Positions 18,044-26,291 of a stretch of DNA of 64,000 bases are shown one piece after another. Location of the stretch: the NCBI GenBank assembly GCA_002375695.1, contig DFMO01000010.1, forward strand, positions 5,940-69,939, read 5' to 3'. Every line of letters starts with the position of its first letter. The first letter of the stretch is position 1. The position numbers and the translations under genes were made by a program. The notes below the pieces were generated by a model, which saw nothing but the letters and a program-made list of their open reading frames with translations, searched no databases and was not told the DNA's origin. The stretch is from Flavobacteriaceae bacterium UBA3591. GTDB lineage: Bacteria > Bacteroidota > Bacteroidia > Flavobacteriales > Flavobacteriaceae.

Positions 18044-18658
18044 ATGCGAAATATTCTGCTCGGAATTATTATTGCCATGGTTATTGTTTTTGGTTTGCAA
18101 TATTGCGAATACAAAAAGGAAAACCTTGAATCTATACACCTTAGTGCCGCGCTAATACAAAAGGAGCTAAAAAATGTGGGTAAACTGGTTGTTACCGAAG
18201 GTAGCTTTGCCCAAGTTTACACCTACAAAGACAGCAAAGATTTGTTGTACGGTTTAATCGATTCGCGGAAAAAAGCTATGATAGTTGTTAATGCAAAAGC
18301 GAACATTGCATACGATTTAAGCAAGGTAAAAACCGAAATTGATGAGCAAACAAAGACGGTTACAATCACAAACATCCCTGAACCCGAATTAACTATAAAT
18401 CCAGATATCCAGTATTACGATATCACTCAAGATTACCTAAATCAATTTACTGCAGCCGATTACAACAAAATTAAAAAGCGAATTGAAAAGTCGCTTCGAA
18501 AAAAAATTGAAGCTTCAGATTTACGTACAAATGCAGAAAATAGGCTTATTTCCGAACTTCAAAAAATATATATTTTAACCAATGCTTTGGATTGGACATT
18601 AAAATATAATACCTCCAAAATTGAATGTGAAGCCGAATTGCGTGCTTTAAAATTATAA
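18044..18658 (+). CDS. DUF4230 family protein
   Basis: This 204-residue protein has one N-terminal membrane helix (residues 3-20) and a DUF4230 domain after it. The domain is marked by KLVVTEGSFAQVYTYKD, the strand KAMIVVNAKANIAYDLSKVKTEID and the closing helices. The bulk should face the periplasm. The family is widespread but its role is unknown. A TATCTTTC at 18019-18026 differs from the -7 consensus by one base and may be its promoter. The 3' end overlaps the convergent nuclease gene by 6 bases. Confidence 0.8.
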   Translation: MRNILLGIIIAMVIVFGLQYCEYKKENLESIHLSAALIQKELKNVGKLVVTEGSFAQVYTYKDSKDLLYGLIDSRKKAMIVVNAKANIAYDLSKVKTEIDEQTKTVTITNIPEPELTINPDIQYYDITQDYLNQFTAADYNKIKKRIEKSLRKKIEASDLRTNAENRLISELQKIYILTNALDWTLKYNTSKIECEAELRALKL

Positions 18659-18979
18659 CAAATATTCCTTGGCGTGGCCGTTTTCAACAAGCCATACATT
18701 TAAATCAATATCGTCTATAATAATATTAGCCAGGTAACGCCCGTATTTTTCTTGTTTGTCTTTATAGCTGTTGATTATCACGTCTTTATCCAAAATCATT
18801 TCGCGTACAATATCGCGTACCTTTAATCCTTCTTCGCGCTCTTCTCCACGTAGCTCGGGGGTGTCTATGCCGTAAAGCCGAAATTTCATTTGTTGAAAGT
18901 GATAAAATCCCAAATCTACCATTGCTGTAACAGTATCGCCATCGTAAACCGAAATAATTTTTGCTTTGTATTGATACAT
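18653..18979 (-). CDS. Small thermonuclease-like (SNase) protein
   Basis: This 108-residue protein consists of one staphylococcal-nuclease domain. The characteristic VYDGDTVTAMVDLGF segment is at the N-terminus, with the metal-binding Asp. It is followed by FRLYGIDTPELRG with the catalytic Arg and Glu region, and by EKYGRYLANI with the second Arg. No signal peptide is visible, so it would act in the cytoplasm unless exported by another route. Such proteins cut DNA and RNA with Ca2+. It is smaller than the secreted S. aureus enzyme but covers the whole OB-fold core. Confidence 0.88.
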   Translation of the reverse strand: MYQYKAKIISVYDGDTVTAMVDLGFYHFQQMKFRLYGIDTPELRGEEREEGLKVRDIVREMILDKDVIINSYKDKQEKYGRYLANIIIDDIDLNVWLVENGHAKEYLL

Positions 18980-19074
18980 GATTTCAATTTTTTAGTTAGC
19001 ACTTATAAAGCTACAAAAAACTGATTGTCAAATATTTAAAATACAAAGTAATTTTAAGGACTAACAAGCGTTTG

Positions 19075-19380
19075 TTACAATTTTTGGTACAAACTGTGCC
19101 ATCCGCCGCCATTCATAGCTTCAACGCCTTGGCTTTTTAAAATACTTGCTGCGCTACCGCTGCGCATACCGCTGGCACAGCAACAAATAACAGGTTTATT
19201 CCATTTTTTAATTTCGTTTACTTTTGAAGTGATATTCTGCAGTGGAATGTTTTTTGACCCCGGAATAGCCCCATTATTGTATTCACCTTTACTCCGCACG
19301 TCGATAATAATTGCGCCTCGGTTTTTAAAGTCGTTAATTTTTTTCGACTTATTTCCAAATAAAAAATCTAATAATCCCAT
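19075..19380 (-). CDS. Rhodanese-like sulfurtransferase
   Basis: This single-domain rhodanese of 101 residues has IIIDVRSKGEYNNGAIPGSKNIPL as the CH2A-type motif and an active-site loop CASGMRSG with Cys68. The neighbouring Cys66 and Cys67 are extra. It would carry a persulfide on Cys68 for sulfur transfer or detoxification. There is no signal peptide. The gene stands alone, divergent from the phenylacetate genes across a 279-base gap. Confidence 0.9.
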   Translation of the reverse strand: MGLLDFLFGNKSKKINDFKNRGAIIIDVRSKGEYNNGAIPGSKNIPLQNITSKVNEIKKWNKPVICCCASGMRSGSAASILKSQGVEAMNGGGWHSLYQKL

Positions 19381-19572
19381 GGTGTATATGTGTTTTTTCA
19401 GTTCGTGCTGAGTGTTTTAAAAATAATATTTTTTTCAGGTGTAGGATTTAACCCCCAAACTTTGTCGGATTTACGCATCATACATTACGTGAAATTATAT
19501 CATTATAAAACCAATTTAAATGTTTTTTTTCTATGTAAAAAGTGAAGTTAAAAACTGTGGAATGCCACCTGC

Positions 19573-19580
19573 TATATTTG
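19573..19580 (+). promoter_or_regulatory. Candidate promoter of the phenylacetate operon
   Basis: A perfect TATATTTG -7 box lies 79 bases before the paaE start. A near match, TATCTTGC, follows at 19602-19609. No clear -33 element or operator palindrome was found. Confidence 0.5.
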
Positions 19581-19659
19581 TACAATAAAAGTCTAATTTT
19601 TGTATCTTGCAAGCTAAAGCAAAAAGCTTAGTTTTGTTTACCATTTTTAAACCCCATCT

Positions 19660-20733
19660 GTGGCAAAATTTCATAAATTAAAAGTAAAAGACATCTATAA
19701 AGAAACTAGTGATTGTTCAGTAATTTCTTTTGAAGTCCCCGATAATTTGGCCGAAGAATTTCAATTCCGTCAAGGCCAACATTTAACTTTAAAAGCCAAT
19801 ATAAATGGCGAAGATACACGCCGTTCATACAGTTTGTGTTCCAGTCCGCTCGACAAACAATGGCAAGTGGCAGTAAAAACCATTCCTGAAGGAAAATTTT
19901 CAAACTTTGTAAATTCAAGTTTGAGTGCAGGAGACTACTTAGACGTAATGATTCCCAGCGGAACTTTTGGGGTAGATACAAACCCAAATGCGTCTAAAAA
20001 CTATCTCTTTTTTGCAGCCGGAAGTGGCATTACCCCCGTGCTGTCTATGATTAAAACACATTTGGCGTTGGAGCCTAAATCAACCTGCAAATTGTTTTAT
20101 GTAAATAAAACTGCAAAATCTATTATCTTTAAAGAAACATTAGAGCAGTTGCGCAATCAATACTTTGGTAGGTTAGAGATTTATTATTTTCTTACAAAAG
20201 AACGTCGCGATATCGAACTTTTTAACGGGCGATTTGACGATGAAAAGATGGAGGTTTTAACCAAAACTTTTATCGATATACCCGATACCAGCGAAGTGTT
20301 TTTATGCGGCCCCGAAGCGATGGTTAATTATGTAAGTAAGTACTTAATTAAAGCAGGTTTGCCAAAAGAATTAGTTCATTTTGAGCTTTTTGTAACAGGC
20401 TTAACCGAGGAAGATAAAAAACGCGCCGAGCGCCTTGCGCAACAAAATGTTGAAGGTGTTGAGGTAACCATTGTAGACGGCGGAAAAGAATTTCAGTTTA
20501 CAATGACTAAAGATTTTGACAATATACTCGATGCTGCATTGGCGGCGGGAGCCGATTTGCCTTTTGCCTGCAAAGGTGGTGTTTGTAGTACTTGTAAATG
20601 TCAAATTGTTGAAGGCGATGTAGAAATGAAAATTAATTATGCCTTAGAAGAAAAGGAAGTTGCGCAAAACTTTGTGTTAAGCTGCCAAGCTGTTCCAACT
20701 TCTGAAAAGGTTAAAGTAGATTTTGATGTATAA
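19660..20733 (+). CDS. paaE: Phenylacetyl-CoA epoxidase reductase subunit PaaE
   Basis: PaaE passes electrons from NADPH to the di-iron epoxidase PaaA. The 357-residue protein has a ferredoxin-reductase FAD domain with RRSYSL (54-59). An NAD(P)-binding domain follows, with GSGITPVLSMIK and a CGPEAMV motif. A C-terminal plant-type [2Fe-2S] domain has ligands Cys304, Cys309, Cys312 and Cys342. The start is GTG. It is the first gene of the paa cluster, whereas in E. coli paaE comes last of the five epoxidase genes. Confidence 0.95.
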   Translation: MAKFHKLKVKDIYKETSDCSVISFEVPDNLAEEFQFRQGQHLTLKANINGEDTRRSYSLCSSPLDKQWQVAVKTIPEGKFSNFVNSSLSAGDYLDVMIPSGTFGVDTNPNASKNYLFFAAGSGITPVLSMIKTHLALEPKSTCKLFYVNKTAKSIIFKETLEQLRNQYFGRLEIYYFLTKERRDIELFNGRFDDEKMEVLTKTFIDIPDTSEVFLCGPEAMVNYVSKYLIKAGLPKELVHFELFVTGLTEEDKKRAERLAQQNVEGVEVTIVDGGKEFQFTMTKDFDNILDAALAAGADLPFACKGGVCSTCKCQIVEGDVEMKINYALEEKEVAQNFVLSCQAVPTSEKVKVDFDV

Positions 20734-20808
20734 AGTATTTGGCGTACTTTATTGAAAATAAATATTTTATATTTTCAAATTTTTGAAGATTTAAATAAAA
20801 TTGCAGTT

Positions 20809-21765
20809 ATGAGCGAAAAGGAAATTAAAAATTTAGAAGCAATTTTTGAAGCGCGTATTGCACGCGATGAAAAGATAGAGCCAAAAGATTGGATGCCCGA
20901 AAAATACAGGCAAACCCACATTAGGCAAATGAGCCAGCACGCACACTCCGAAATTATTGGAATGCTGCCCGAAGGTAACTGGATTACCCGTGCCCCTTCC
21001 CTTAGGCGAAAAGCTGCATTACTTGCAAAAGTGCAAGACGAAGCAGGCCACGGATTGTATTTGTATTCGGCGTGTGAAACTTTAGGGATTTCTCGCGATG
21101 AATTATACGAACAACTGCACAGCGGAAAAGCAAAATACTCTTCAATTTTTAACTATCCAACCATTACTTGGGCCGATATGGGCGCTATAGGCTGGCTGGT
21201 AGACGGCGCTGCAATTATTAACCAAGTACCGCTTTGCAACACATCGTTTGGACCGTATGCCCGGGCTATGGTGCGTGTTTGTAAGGAAGAGAGTTTTCAT
21301 CAACGACAAGGGTATGAAATTATGCTAACCCTTTGTCGCGGAACCGAAGAGCAAAAAGCGATGGCGCAAGATGCCCTTAACAGATGGTGGTGGCCAAGCT
21401 TAATGATGTTAGGGCCAACCGATGCCGAATCTATTCATACAGAACAATCCATGAAATGGAAGCTTAAGCGTAAAAGTAATGATGAATTAAGACAACAGTT
21501 TATTGACCAAACTGTACCACAAGCCGATATTTTAGGCCTTACAATCCCCGACCCTGATTTAAAATGGAATGAGGAAACAGGCCATTATGATTTTGGTGAA
21601 ATTGACTGGGATGAGTTTTGGCAGGTTGTGAAAGGTCACGGCCCGTGCAATAAAGAACGCTTAGGCGCCAGAGTGGATGCTTGGAATAACGGTAAATGGG
21701 TGCGCGATGCCGCTATGGCCTATGCCGAAAAAAAAGAAGCAAATAAGTTAAAACAAGCAATATAG
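20809..21765 (+). CDS. paaA: Phenylacetyl-CoA 1,2-epoxidase catalytic subunit PaaA
   Basis: PaaA is the di-iron oxygenase subunit that turns phenylacetyl-CoA into its ring 1,2-epoxide. The 318-residue protein is close to the E. coli length. It shows the ferritin-like helices with carboxylate/His ligands in KVQDEAGHGLYLYS and CKEESFHQRQGYE, and the conserved start RDEKIEPKDWMPEKYRQTHIRQMSQHAHSE. I chose the ATG at 20809. The frame opens 57 bases earlier with TTG, but those 19 residues have no counterpart in the family. It lies 75 bases after paaE. Confidence 0.96.
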   Translation: MSEKEIKNLEAIFEARIARDEKIEPKDWMPEKYRQTHIRQMSQHAHSEIIGMLPEGNWITRAPSLRRKAALLAKVQDEAGHGLYLYSACETLGISRDELYEQLHSGKAKYSSIFNYPTITWADMGAIGWLVDGAAIINQVPLCNTSFGPYARAMVRVCKEESFHQRQGYEIMLTLCRGTEEQKAMAQDALNRWWWPSLMMLGPTDAESIHTEQSMKWKLKRKSNDELRQQFIDQTVPQADILGLTIPDPDLKWNEETGHYDFGEIDWDEFWQVVKGHGPCNKERLGARVDAWNNGKWVRDAAMAYAEKKEANKLKQAI

Positions 21766-21853
21766 AAAAAATACCAAGACTAATAAGACCCACGAGTTAA
21801 ATATAAATTTGTGGTTTTTTAAAAAAATAATCTTGCGTTAAACACATAAAATT

Positions 21854-22138
21854 ATGTCTAAAAATTGGCCCCTTTGGGAAATATTTGTTCGCAGTAAAAA
21901 CGGACTCGAACACCGTCATTTTGGAAGTCTTCACGCCGCCGATGCGGAAATGGCTTTAGAAAATGCTCGCGATGTATATACGCGCCGTAACGAAGGCGTA
22001 AGTATTTGGGTGGTAGAAAGTAAAAATATTACGGCTTCAAACCCCGAACACAATGGCGAAATGTTTGAACCGGCACAAGATAAAGTGTACCGCCACCCCA
22101 CGTTTTACGACTTGCCCGACGAGGTGAAGCATATGTAA
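21854..22138 (+). CDS. paaB: Phenylacetyl-CoA epoxidase subunit PaaB
   Basis: This is a small 94-residue subunit of the epoxidase complex, needed for its assembly and activity. It has the family pattern WPLWEIFVRSKNGLEHRHFGSLHAADAEMALENARDVYTRRNEGVSIWVV and the end FYDLPDEVKHM. The length is typical. It is separated from paaC by 173 bases that hold a strong inverted repeat, so expression of the first three genes may differ from the rest. Confidence 0.95.
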   Translation: MSKNWPLWEIFVRSKNGLEHRHFGSLHAADAEMALENARDVYTRRNEGVSIWVVESKNITASNPEHNGEMFEPAQDKVYRHPTFYDLPDEVKHM

Positions 22139-22234
22139 ATCCTTCGAAATACAAATAGTCAAAACGGTTGTTTTTTTAAACATTAATTATTGGCTATTGT
22201 GAATTTATTTGAAGGTACATTACCGATTGGTTTA

Positions 22235-22265
22235 AAATAAGTCTTACCCTAAACAAGACTTATTT
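22235..22265. other. Inverted repeat between paaB and paaC
   Basis: AAATAAGTCTT (22235-22245) and AAGACTTATTT (22255-22265) form a perfect 11-bp stem with a 9-base loop. ATTTTTAAAA follows. It could be a weak terminator or an mRNA-processing or stabilising hairpin within the operon. Confidence 0.6.
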
Positions 22266-22311
22266 ATTTTTAAAAACAAACAAATTCCCCACAGGGAATA
22301 AATTTTAAAAT

Positions 22312-23082
22312 ATGAGCTCAACATTAAAAGATTCTCGACTTCTCGAGAATTATATATTAACAATAGCAGATAATTCATTAATTCTCGCACAGCGATTGGG
22401 AGAGCTTTGTGGGCACGGTCCAAATCTTGAAACCGATATTGCCCTAACAAACATATCATTAGATTTGCTTGGGCAAACCCGAAGTTACTATCAATATGCA
22501 GCAAAACTTGCAGGCGATGGTAAAACCGAAGATGATATCGCTTTTTTAAGAATTGAACGTGAATATAAAAATTGTTTATTAGTTGAGCAGCCAAATACAC
22601 ATTTTGGATATGTAATTGGTCGTCAATTTCTGTTTGATGTTTACCACTTTATGTTATTGGAAAAACTTCAAAATAGCGAAGACGAAACCCTAGCTGCCAT
22701 TGCTAAAAAGAGTATAAAAGAAGTAAGCTATCACAAACGTTTCTCAGGAGATTGGATTAAACGCTTAGGCGACGGAACAGAGGAGAGCAATCAAAAAATG
22801 CAAGAAGCAATTAACGATTTGTGGCGTTTTACAGACGAACTTTTTTATATGACCGATGCCGAAAATGCAATGGTAGAAGAAGGAATAGGAATTGATATTT
22901 CAGCTTTTAAAGAAAGTTATTACAGTCAAGTTTCCGAAATTTTAAAAGAAGCAACACTTGCAGTACCCGAAAATAAATATTTTAATAAAGGTGGAAAAGA
23001 AGGTGTTCACACTGAACATATGGGGTACATTTTGGCAGATCTTCAATACATGCAGCGTACCTACCCAAATATGCAGTGGTAG
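22312..23082 (+). CDS. paaC: Phenylacetyl-CoA epoxidase structural subunit PaaC
   Basis: PaaC is the inactive ferritin-like partner of PaaA and forms the stable PaaAC core. The 256-residue protein has the family segments ADNSLILAQRLGELCGHGPNLETDIALTNISLDLLGQ and HFGYVIGRQFLFDVYHFMLLEKL, and the closing HTEHMGYILADLQYMQRTYP. The length is as expected (E. coli about 248). It begins 46 bases after the inverted repeat and is followed by paaD at 48 bases. Confidence 0.95.
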   Translation: MSSTLKDSRLLENYILTIADNSLILAQRLGELCGHGPNLETDIALTNISLDLLGQTRSYYQYAAKLAGDGKTEDDIAFLRIEREYKNCLLVEQPNTHFGYVIGRQFLFDVYHFMLLEKLQNSEDETLAAIAKKSIKEVSYHKRFSGDWIKRLGDGTEESNQKMQEAINDLWRFTDELFYMTDAENAMVEEGIGIDISAFKESYYSQVSEILKEATLAVPENKYFNKGGKEGVHTEHMGYILADLQYMQRTYPNMQW

Positions 23083-23130
23083 AAATTTATGGCGTAATTA
23101 AGTATTTTAAACGCTTGTAAAAAGAATAAA

Positions 23131-23631
23131 ATGACCCTTACCGAAACCAATATAGAAAAACATTTAATCCCTGTGCTGAAAACGGTTTCAGATCCAGAGA
23201 TTCCTGTGTTAACAGTACTGGATTTGGGCGTTATTCGCGAGGCTGTAGAAAAAGATAATATTGTAAAAATAAAACTTACGCCAACCTATTCGGGTTGTCC
23301 TGCAATGGATGTAATTGCAGACGATTTAACTGCAGCGTTTGCGAAAATAGGGAAGAAAGTTTCTGTAGAATTGGTGTTATCCCCAGCCTGGTCTACAGAT
23401 TGGATTAGCGAAGAAGGACTTCAGAAAATGGAAGAATACGGTATTGCGCGGCCACTTTCAGAAACACACGATAAAGATGTTTTACTTGGCGAAAAAAAAC
23501 TTGTGAAATGTCCGCAATGTGCCAGTACAAATACACATTTGGTGAGTCAATTTGGTTCTACGGCTTGCAAAGCACTTTTTAAATGCGATGATTGCCACGA
23601 ACCGTTTGATTATTTTAAATGTTTAAAATAG
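23131..23631 (+). CDS. paaD: Phenylacetate degradation protein PaaD (DUF59/MIP18 family)
   Basis: PaaD is needed for a working epoxidase and is thought to help build its iron centre. The 166-residue protein has an N-terminal MIP18/DUF59 domain, recognisable by TVSDPEIPVLTVLDLGVIRE and TPTYSGCPAMDVI. A C-terminal zinc ribbon has paired cysteines in VKCPQCAST and FKCDDCHEPFDYFKC. Other DUF59 proteins work in Fe-S cluster assembly, which supports this role by analogy. The length and two-part build match the family. Confidence 0.93.
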   Translation: MTLTETNIEKHLIPVLKTVSDPEIPVLTVLDLGVIREAVEKDNIVKIKLTPTYSGCPAMDVIADDLTAAFAKIGKKVSVELVLSPAWSTDWISEEGLQKMEEYGIARPLSETHDKDVLLGEKKLVKCPQCASTNTHLVSQFGSTACKALFKCDDCHEPFDYFKCLK

Positions 23632-23692
23632 TTAGACTATAAAACTCAAACTTGCGAATTATGCGAGTTGAAAAATTATAAAATTTGAAGTT

Positions 23693-23717
23693 TTATTGCG
23701 CTTTTGGGGCGCAATAA
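23693..23717. other. Inverted repeat between paaD and paaG
   Basis: TTATTGCGC (23693-23701) pairs perfectly with GCGCAATAA (23709-23717) around TTTTGGG. There is no T-tract, so a role in mRNA processing or stability is likelier than termination. It is the second hairpin within the operon. Confidence 0.6.
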
Positions 23718-23741
23718 TTTACAAACAGAAATTATTATTAC

Positions 23742-24524
23742 ATGCAAAAGTCAATCACTACTCTTATAAAAAACAATGTAGCTACTTTAACGCTTAATCG
23801 CCCCGAAGTGTTTAACAGTTTTAATCGCGAAATGGCGCTATTACTTCAAGATGAATTGGACGCCTGCGAAAAAAATCCAGACGTTCGGGCTATTGTGATA
23901 ACTGGTAACGGAAAAGCGTTTTGCGCAGGCCAAGATTTAAAAGAAGTAACCTCGCCCGAATTAAATCCGGGGTTTAAAAAAATTCTCGAAGAACATTACA
24001 ACCCAATTATTTCGCGCATCAGAAAAATTGAAAAACCAATTATTGGTGCTGTAAACGGTGTTGCGGCTGGCGCAGGAGCAAATATTGCTTTGGCATGCGA
24101 CCTTGTAATTGCTTCAGAAAATGCTAGTTTTATTCAAGCTTTTAGTAAAATTGGCTTGGTGCCCGATAGTGCTGGCACCTTCTTTTTACCACGATTAATT
24201 GGTTTTCAAAAAGCTTCGGCATTAATGATGTTGGGCGATAAAGTTTCGGCACAAGATGCCGAAAAACTGGGGATGGTTTACAAGGTTGTTTCTTCTGAAA
24301 GTTTTTTAGATGAAGTAATTAGCACTGCAAACACTATGGCGCATATGCCCACAAAAGCCTTGGGTTTAACCAAACGTTTGTTAAATAAGTCAATGCAAAA
24401 CACTTTAGAGGAGCAATTAAATTTAGAAAGCAAATTGCAAATTGAAGCTGCACAAAGTGACGATTACGCCGAAGGTGTAGATGCCTTTGTAAACAAAAGA
24501 AAGCCAGAATTTAAAGGGAAATGA
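23742..24524 (+). CDS. paaG: Oxepin-forming isomerase PaaG (enoyl-CoA hydratase/isomerase family)
   Basis: PaaG converts the ring epoxide of phenylacetyl-CoA to oxepin-CoA and also shifts a double bond later in the path. The 260-residue crotonase-fold protein has the oxyanion-hole segments GKAFCAGQDLKEV and AVNGVAAGAGANIALACDLVIAS. Asp142 in GLVPDSAGT is at the position of the catalytic acid in PaaG. The usual second crotonase Glu is absent, as is normal for this isomerase. Assignment rests on this pattern and on the position in the cluster. Confidence 0.9.
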   Translation: MQKSITTLIKNNVATLTLNRPEVFNSFNREMALLLQDELDACEKNPDVRAIVITGNGKAFCAGQDLKEVTSPELNPGFKKILEEHYNPIISRIRKIEKPIIGAVNGVAAGAGANIALACDLVIASENASFIQAFSKIGLVPDSAGTFFLPRLIGFQKASALMMLGDKVSAQDAEKLGMVYKVVSSESFLDEVISTANTMAHMPTKALGLTKRLLNKSMQNTLEEQLNLESKLQIEAAQSDDYAEGVDAFVNKRKPEFKGK

Positions 24525-24656
24525 TTAACGATTTTTGTCGCCAGTAAAAAAACAGCTTCAAACAAAACCAATATTTAATAAAGTGAAAAATCAGCAATTG
24601 GCAATCAGTTTGTTTCGATTGTCACAAGACTGCTAAAAAAAATAAAATTCAATAAC

Positions 24657-25862
24657 TTGGAAAATCAAAAATCAAAAATTGTTAATGAGCAATCGTTAAT
24701 TAAAAAAGTTGGAATTATAGGAGCAGGAACCATGGGGGCTGGCATTGCACAAGTGGCGGCAACTGCGGGCTGTACCGTAAAATTATACGATACCAAAACA
24801 GAAGCTCTTAAAAAAGCCGAAAAAGATTTAAATAAAATTTTAAATCGGTTAGTTGAAAAAGAAAGAATTGATACTGCCGAAAAAGAGCGCATTCAAAATA
24901 ATATTCAATACGTAGATACGCTTAGAGAATTAAAAGATTCGCAACTTACAATTGAAGCAATTGTCGAAAATTTAGATATTAAGAAAAACGTGTTTTCTAC
25001 CCTCGAAAAATTTGTGAGTGATGATTGTATCATTGCTTCAAATACATCGTCATTATCTATTGCTTCAATTGCTTCGGCGCTCGAAAAACCCGAGCGTTGC
25101 ATAGGGATCCACTTTTTCAACCCCGCGCCATTAATGAAATTGGTTGAGGTGATTCCTGCAATTCAAACTTCGGAAGAGACTTTAAACATTTCGGTTAAAA
25201 CAATAAAAGATTGGACTAAAACTGTGGCTGTAGCCAAAGATACGCCTGGGTTTATTGTAAACAGAGTTGCACGTCCTTTTTACGGTGAAGCACTTCGGAT
25301 TTATGAAGAAGGCATCGCATCTTTTGCCAAAATTGATACCGCAATGAAAGAGATTGGCGGTTTTAGGATGGGCCCTTTTGAATTGATGGATTTTATTGGA
25401 AACGACGTTAATTATACGGTTACCGAAACCGTTTTTAAAGCCTTCTACTTCGATCCTCGCTATAAGCCTTCATTTACTCAAAAACGGTTTGCAGAGGCTG
25501 GTTACTTAGGAAGAAAAAGCGGAAAGGGGTTTTATGATTATTCAGAAAATGCTAGCAAAAGTACAGCCGAGTGGTCTTCATCTTCTGAAAAATCTAAACA
25601 AATTTTTAATCGCATTCTCGTAATGCTAATAAATGAAGCCGCAGATGCGCTTTTTTGGAATATCGCTTCGGCAGAAGATATAGACAATGCCATGACTAAA
25701 GGGGTAAATTACCCCAAAGGATTACTAGCTTGGGCAGATGAAAAAGGAATTGACTGGTGCGTAACAAAAATGGACCAACTTTACGATGAATATCACGAAG
25801 ATCGTTACAGATGCTCGCCAATTTTAAGAAAGTTAAATCGTGAAAACAAAACCTTTTTTTAA
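24657..25862 (+). CDS. paaH: 3-hydroxyadipyl-CoA dehydrogenase PaaH
   Basis: PaaH oxidises 3-hydroxyadipyl-CoA with NAD+ in the final beta-oxidation turn. The 401-residue protein starts at TTG. No ATG lies in frame before the Rossmann motif GAGTMG (22-27). The catalytic His152 is in GIHFFNPAPLMKLVEV, and the 3-hydroxyacyl-CoA dehydrogenase C-terminal domains follow (KDTPGFIVNRVARPFYGEA and a second copy near 310-400). The stop codon overlaps the paaI start (TAATG), so the two are translationally coupled. Confidence 0.92.
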   Translation: MENQKSKIVNEQSLIKKVGIIGAGTMGAGIAQVAATAGCTVKLYDTKTEALKKAEKDLNKILNRLVEKERIDTAEKERIQNNIQYVDTLRELKDSQLTIEAIVENLDIKKNVFSTLEKFVSDDCIIASNTSSLSIASIASALEKPERCIGIHFFNPAPLMKLVEVIPAIQTSEETLNISVKTIKDWTKTVAVAKDTPGFIVNRVARPFYGEALRIYEEGIASFAKIDTAMKEIGGFRMGPFELMDFIGNDVNYTVTETVFKAFYFDPRYKPSFTQKRFAEAGYLGRKSGKGFYDYSENASKSTAEWSSSSEKSKQIFNRILVMLINEAADALFWNIASAEDIDNAMTKGVNYPKGLLAWADEKGIDWCVTKMDQLYDEYHEDRYRCSPILRKLNRENKTFF

Positions 25863-26269
25863 TGCTCGATTCTAAAAAAATACCGGTAAAAATGTTAAAT
25901 CAGGATGCTTTTAGCTCCTGGTTGGGTATTGAAATTTTAGAAGTTGAAAAAGGTAGGTGTAAAGTAGCAATGACGGTTCGAAAAGAAATGCTAAACAGTA
26001 TGAATAAAGCGCACGGAGGCATAAGTTACAGTTTGGCCGATACCGCTTTTGGCTTTGCAGCCAATACCCACGGAAAGTACGCCGTTTCTATAGAAACCTC
26101 TATTAATCACATAAAAGCTTTAAACGAGGGTGATTACCTAATTGCCGAGTCGGTAATTGAAGAGGTTGGCAGTAAACTGGGCTTTAATATTGTTGAAGTA
26201 AAACGAGGCGATGAGCTAGTAGCATTGTTTAAAGGGGTTGTTTATAGAACGAGCAAAGATTGGGAGTAA
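25862..26269 (+). CDS. paaI: Phenylacetyl-CoA thioesterase PaaI
   Basis: This is a hot-dog-fold thioesterase of 135 residues. In other bacteria PaaI hydrolyses phenylacetyl-CoA and ring-hydroxylated CoA esters, freeing CoA from dead-end products. It has the family core NKAHGGISYSLADTAFGFAANTHGK, with Asn and Gly-Gly at the active site and the catalytic Asp in LADTAFG. It overlaps paaH by one base and is followed by the zinc peptidase gene after 22 bases. Confidence 0.93.
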   Translation: MLDSKKIPVKMLNQDAFSSWLGIEILEVEKGRCKVAMTVRKEMLNSMNKAHGGISYSLADTAFGFAANTHGKYAVSIETSINHIKALNEGDYLIAESVIEEVGSKLGFNIVEVKRGDELVALFKGVVYRTSKDWE

Positions 26270-26291
26270 AAAACTTTAAAAGCATACAATT

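Noticed and set aside
20752..20808. N-terminal extension of PaaA starting at TTG
   Set aside because: The 19 extra residues do not resemble PaaA starts, and ATG 20809 gives the expected length.
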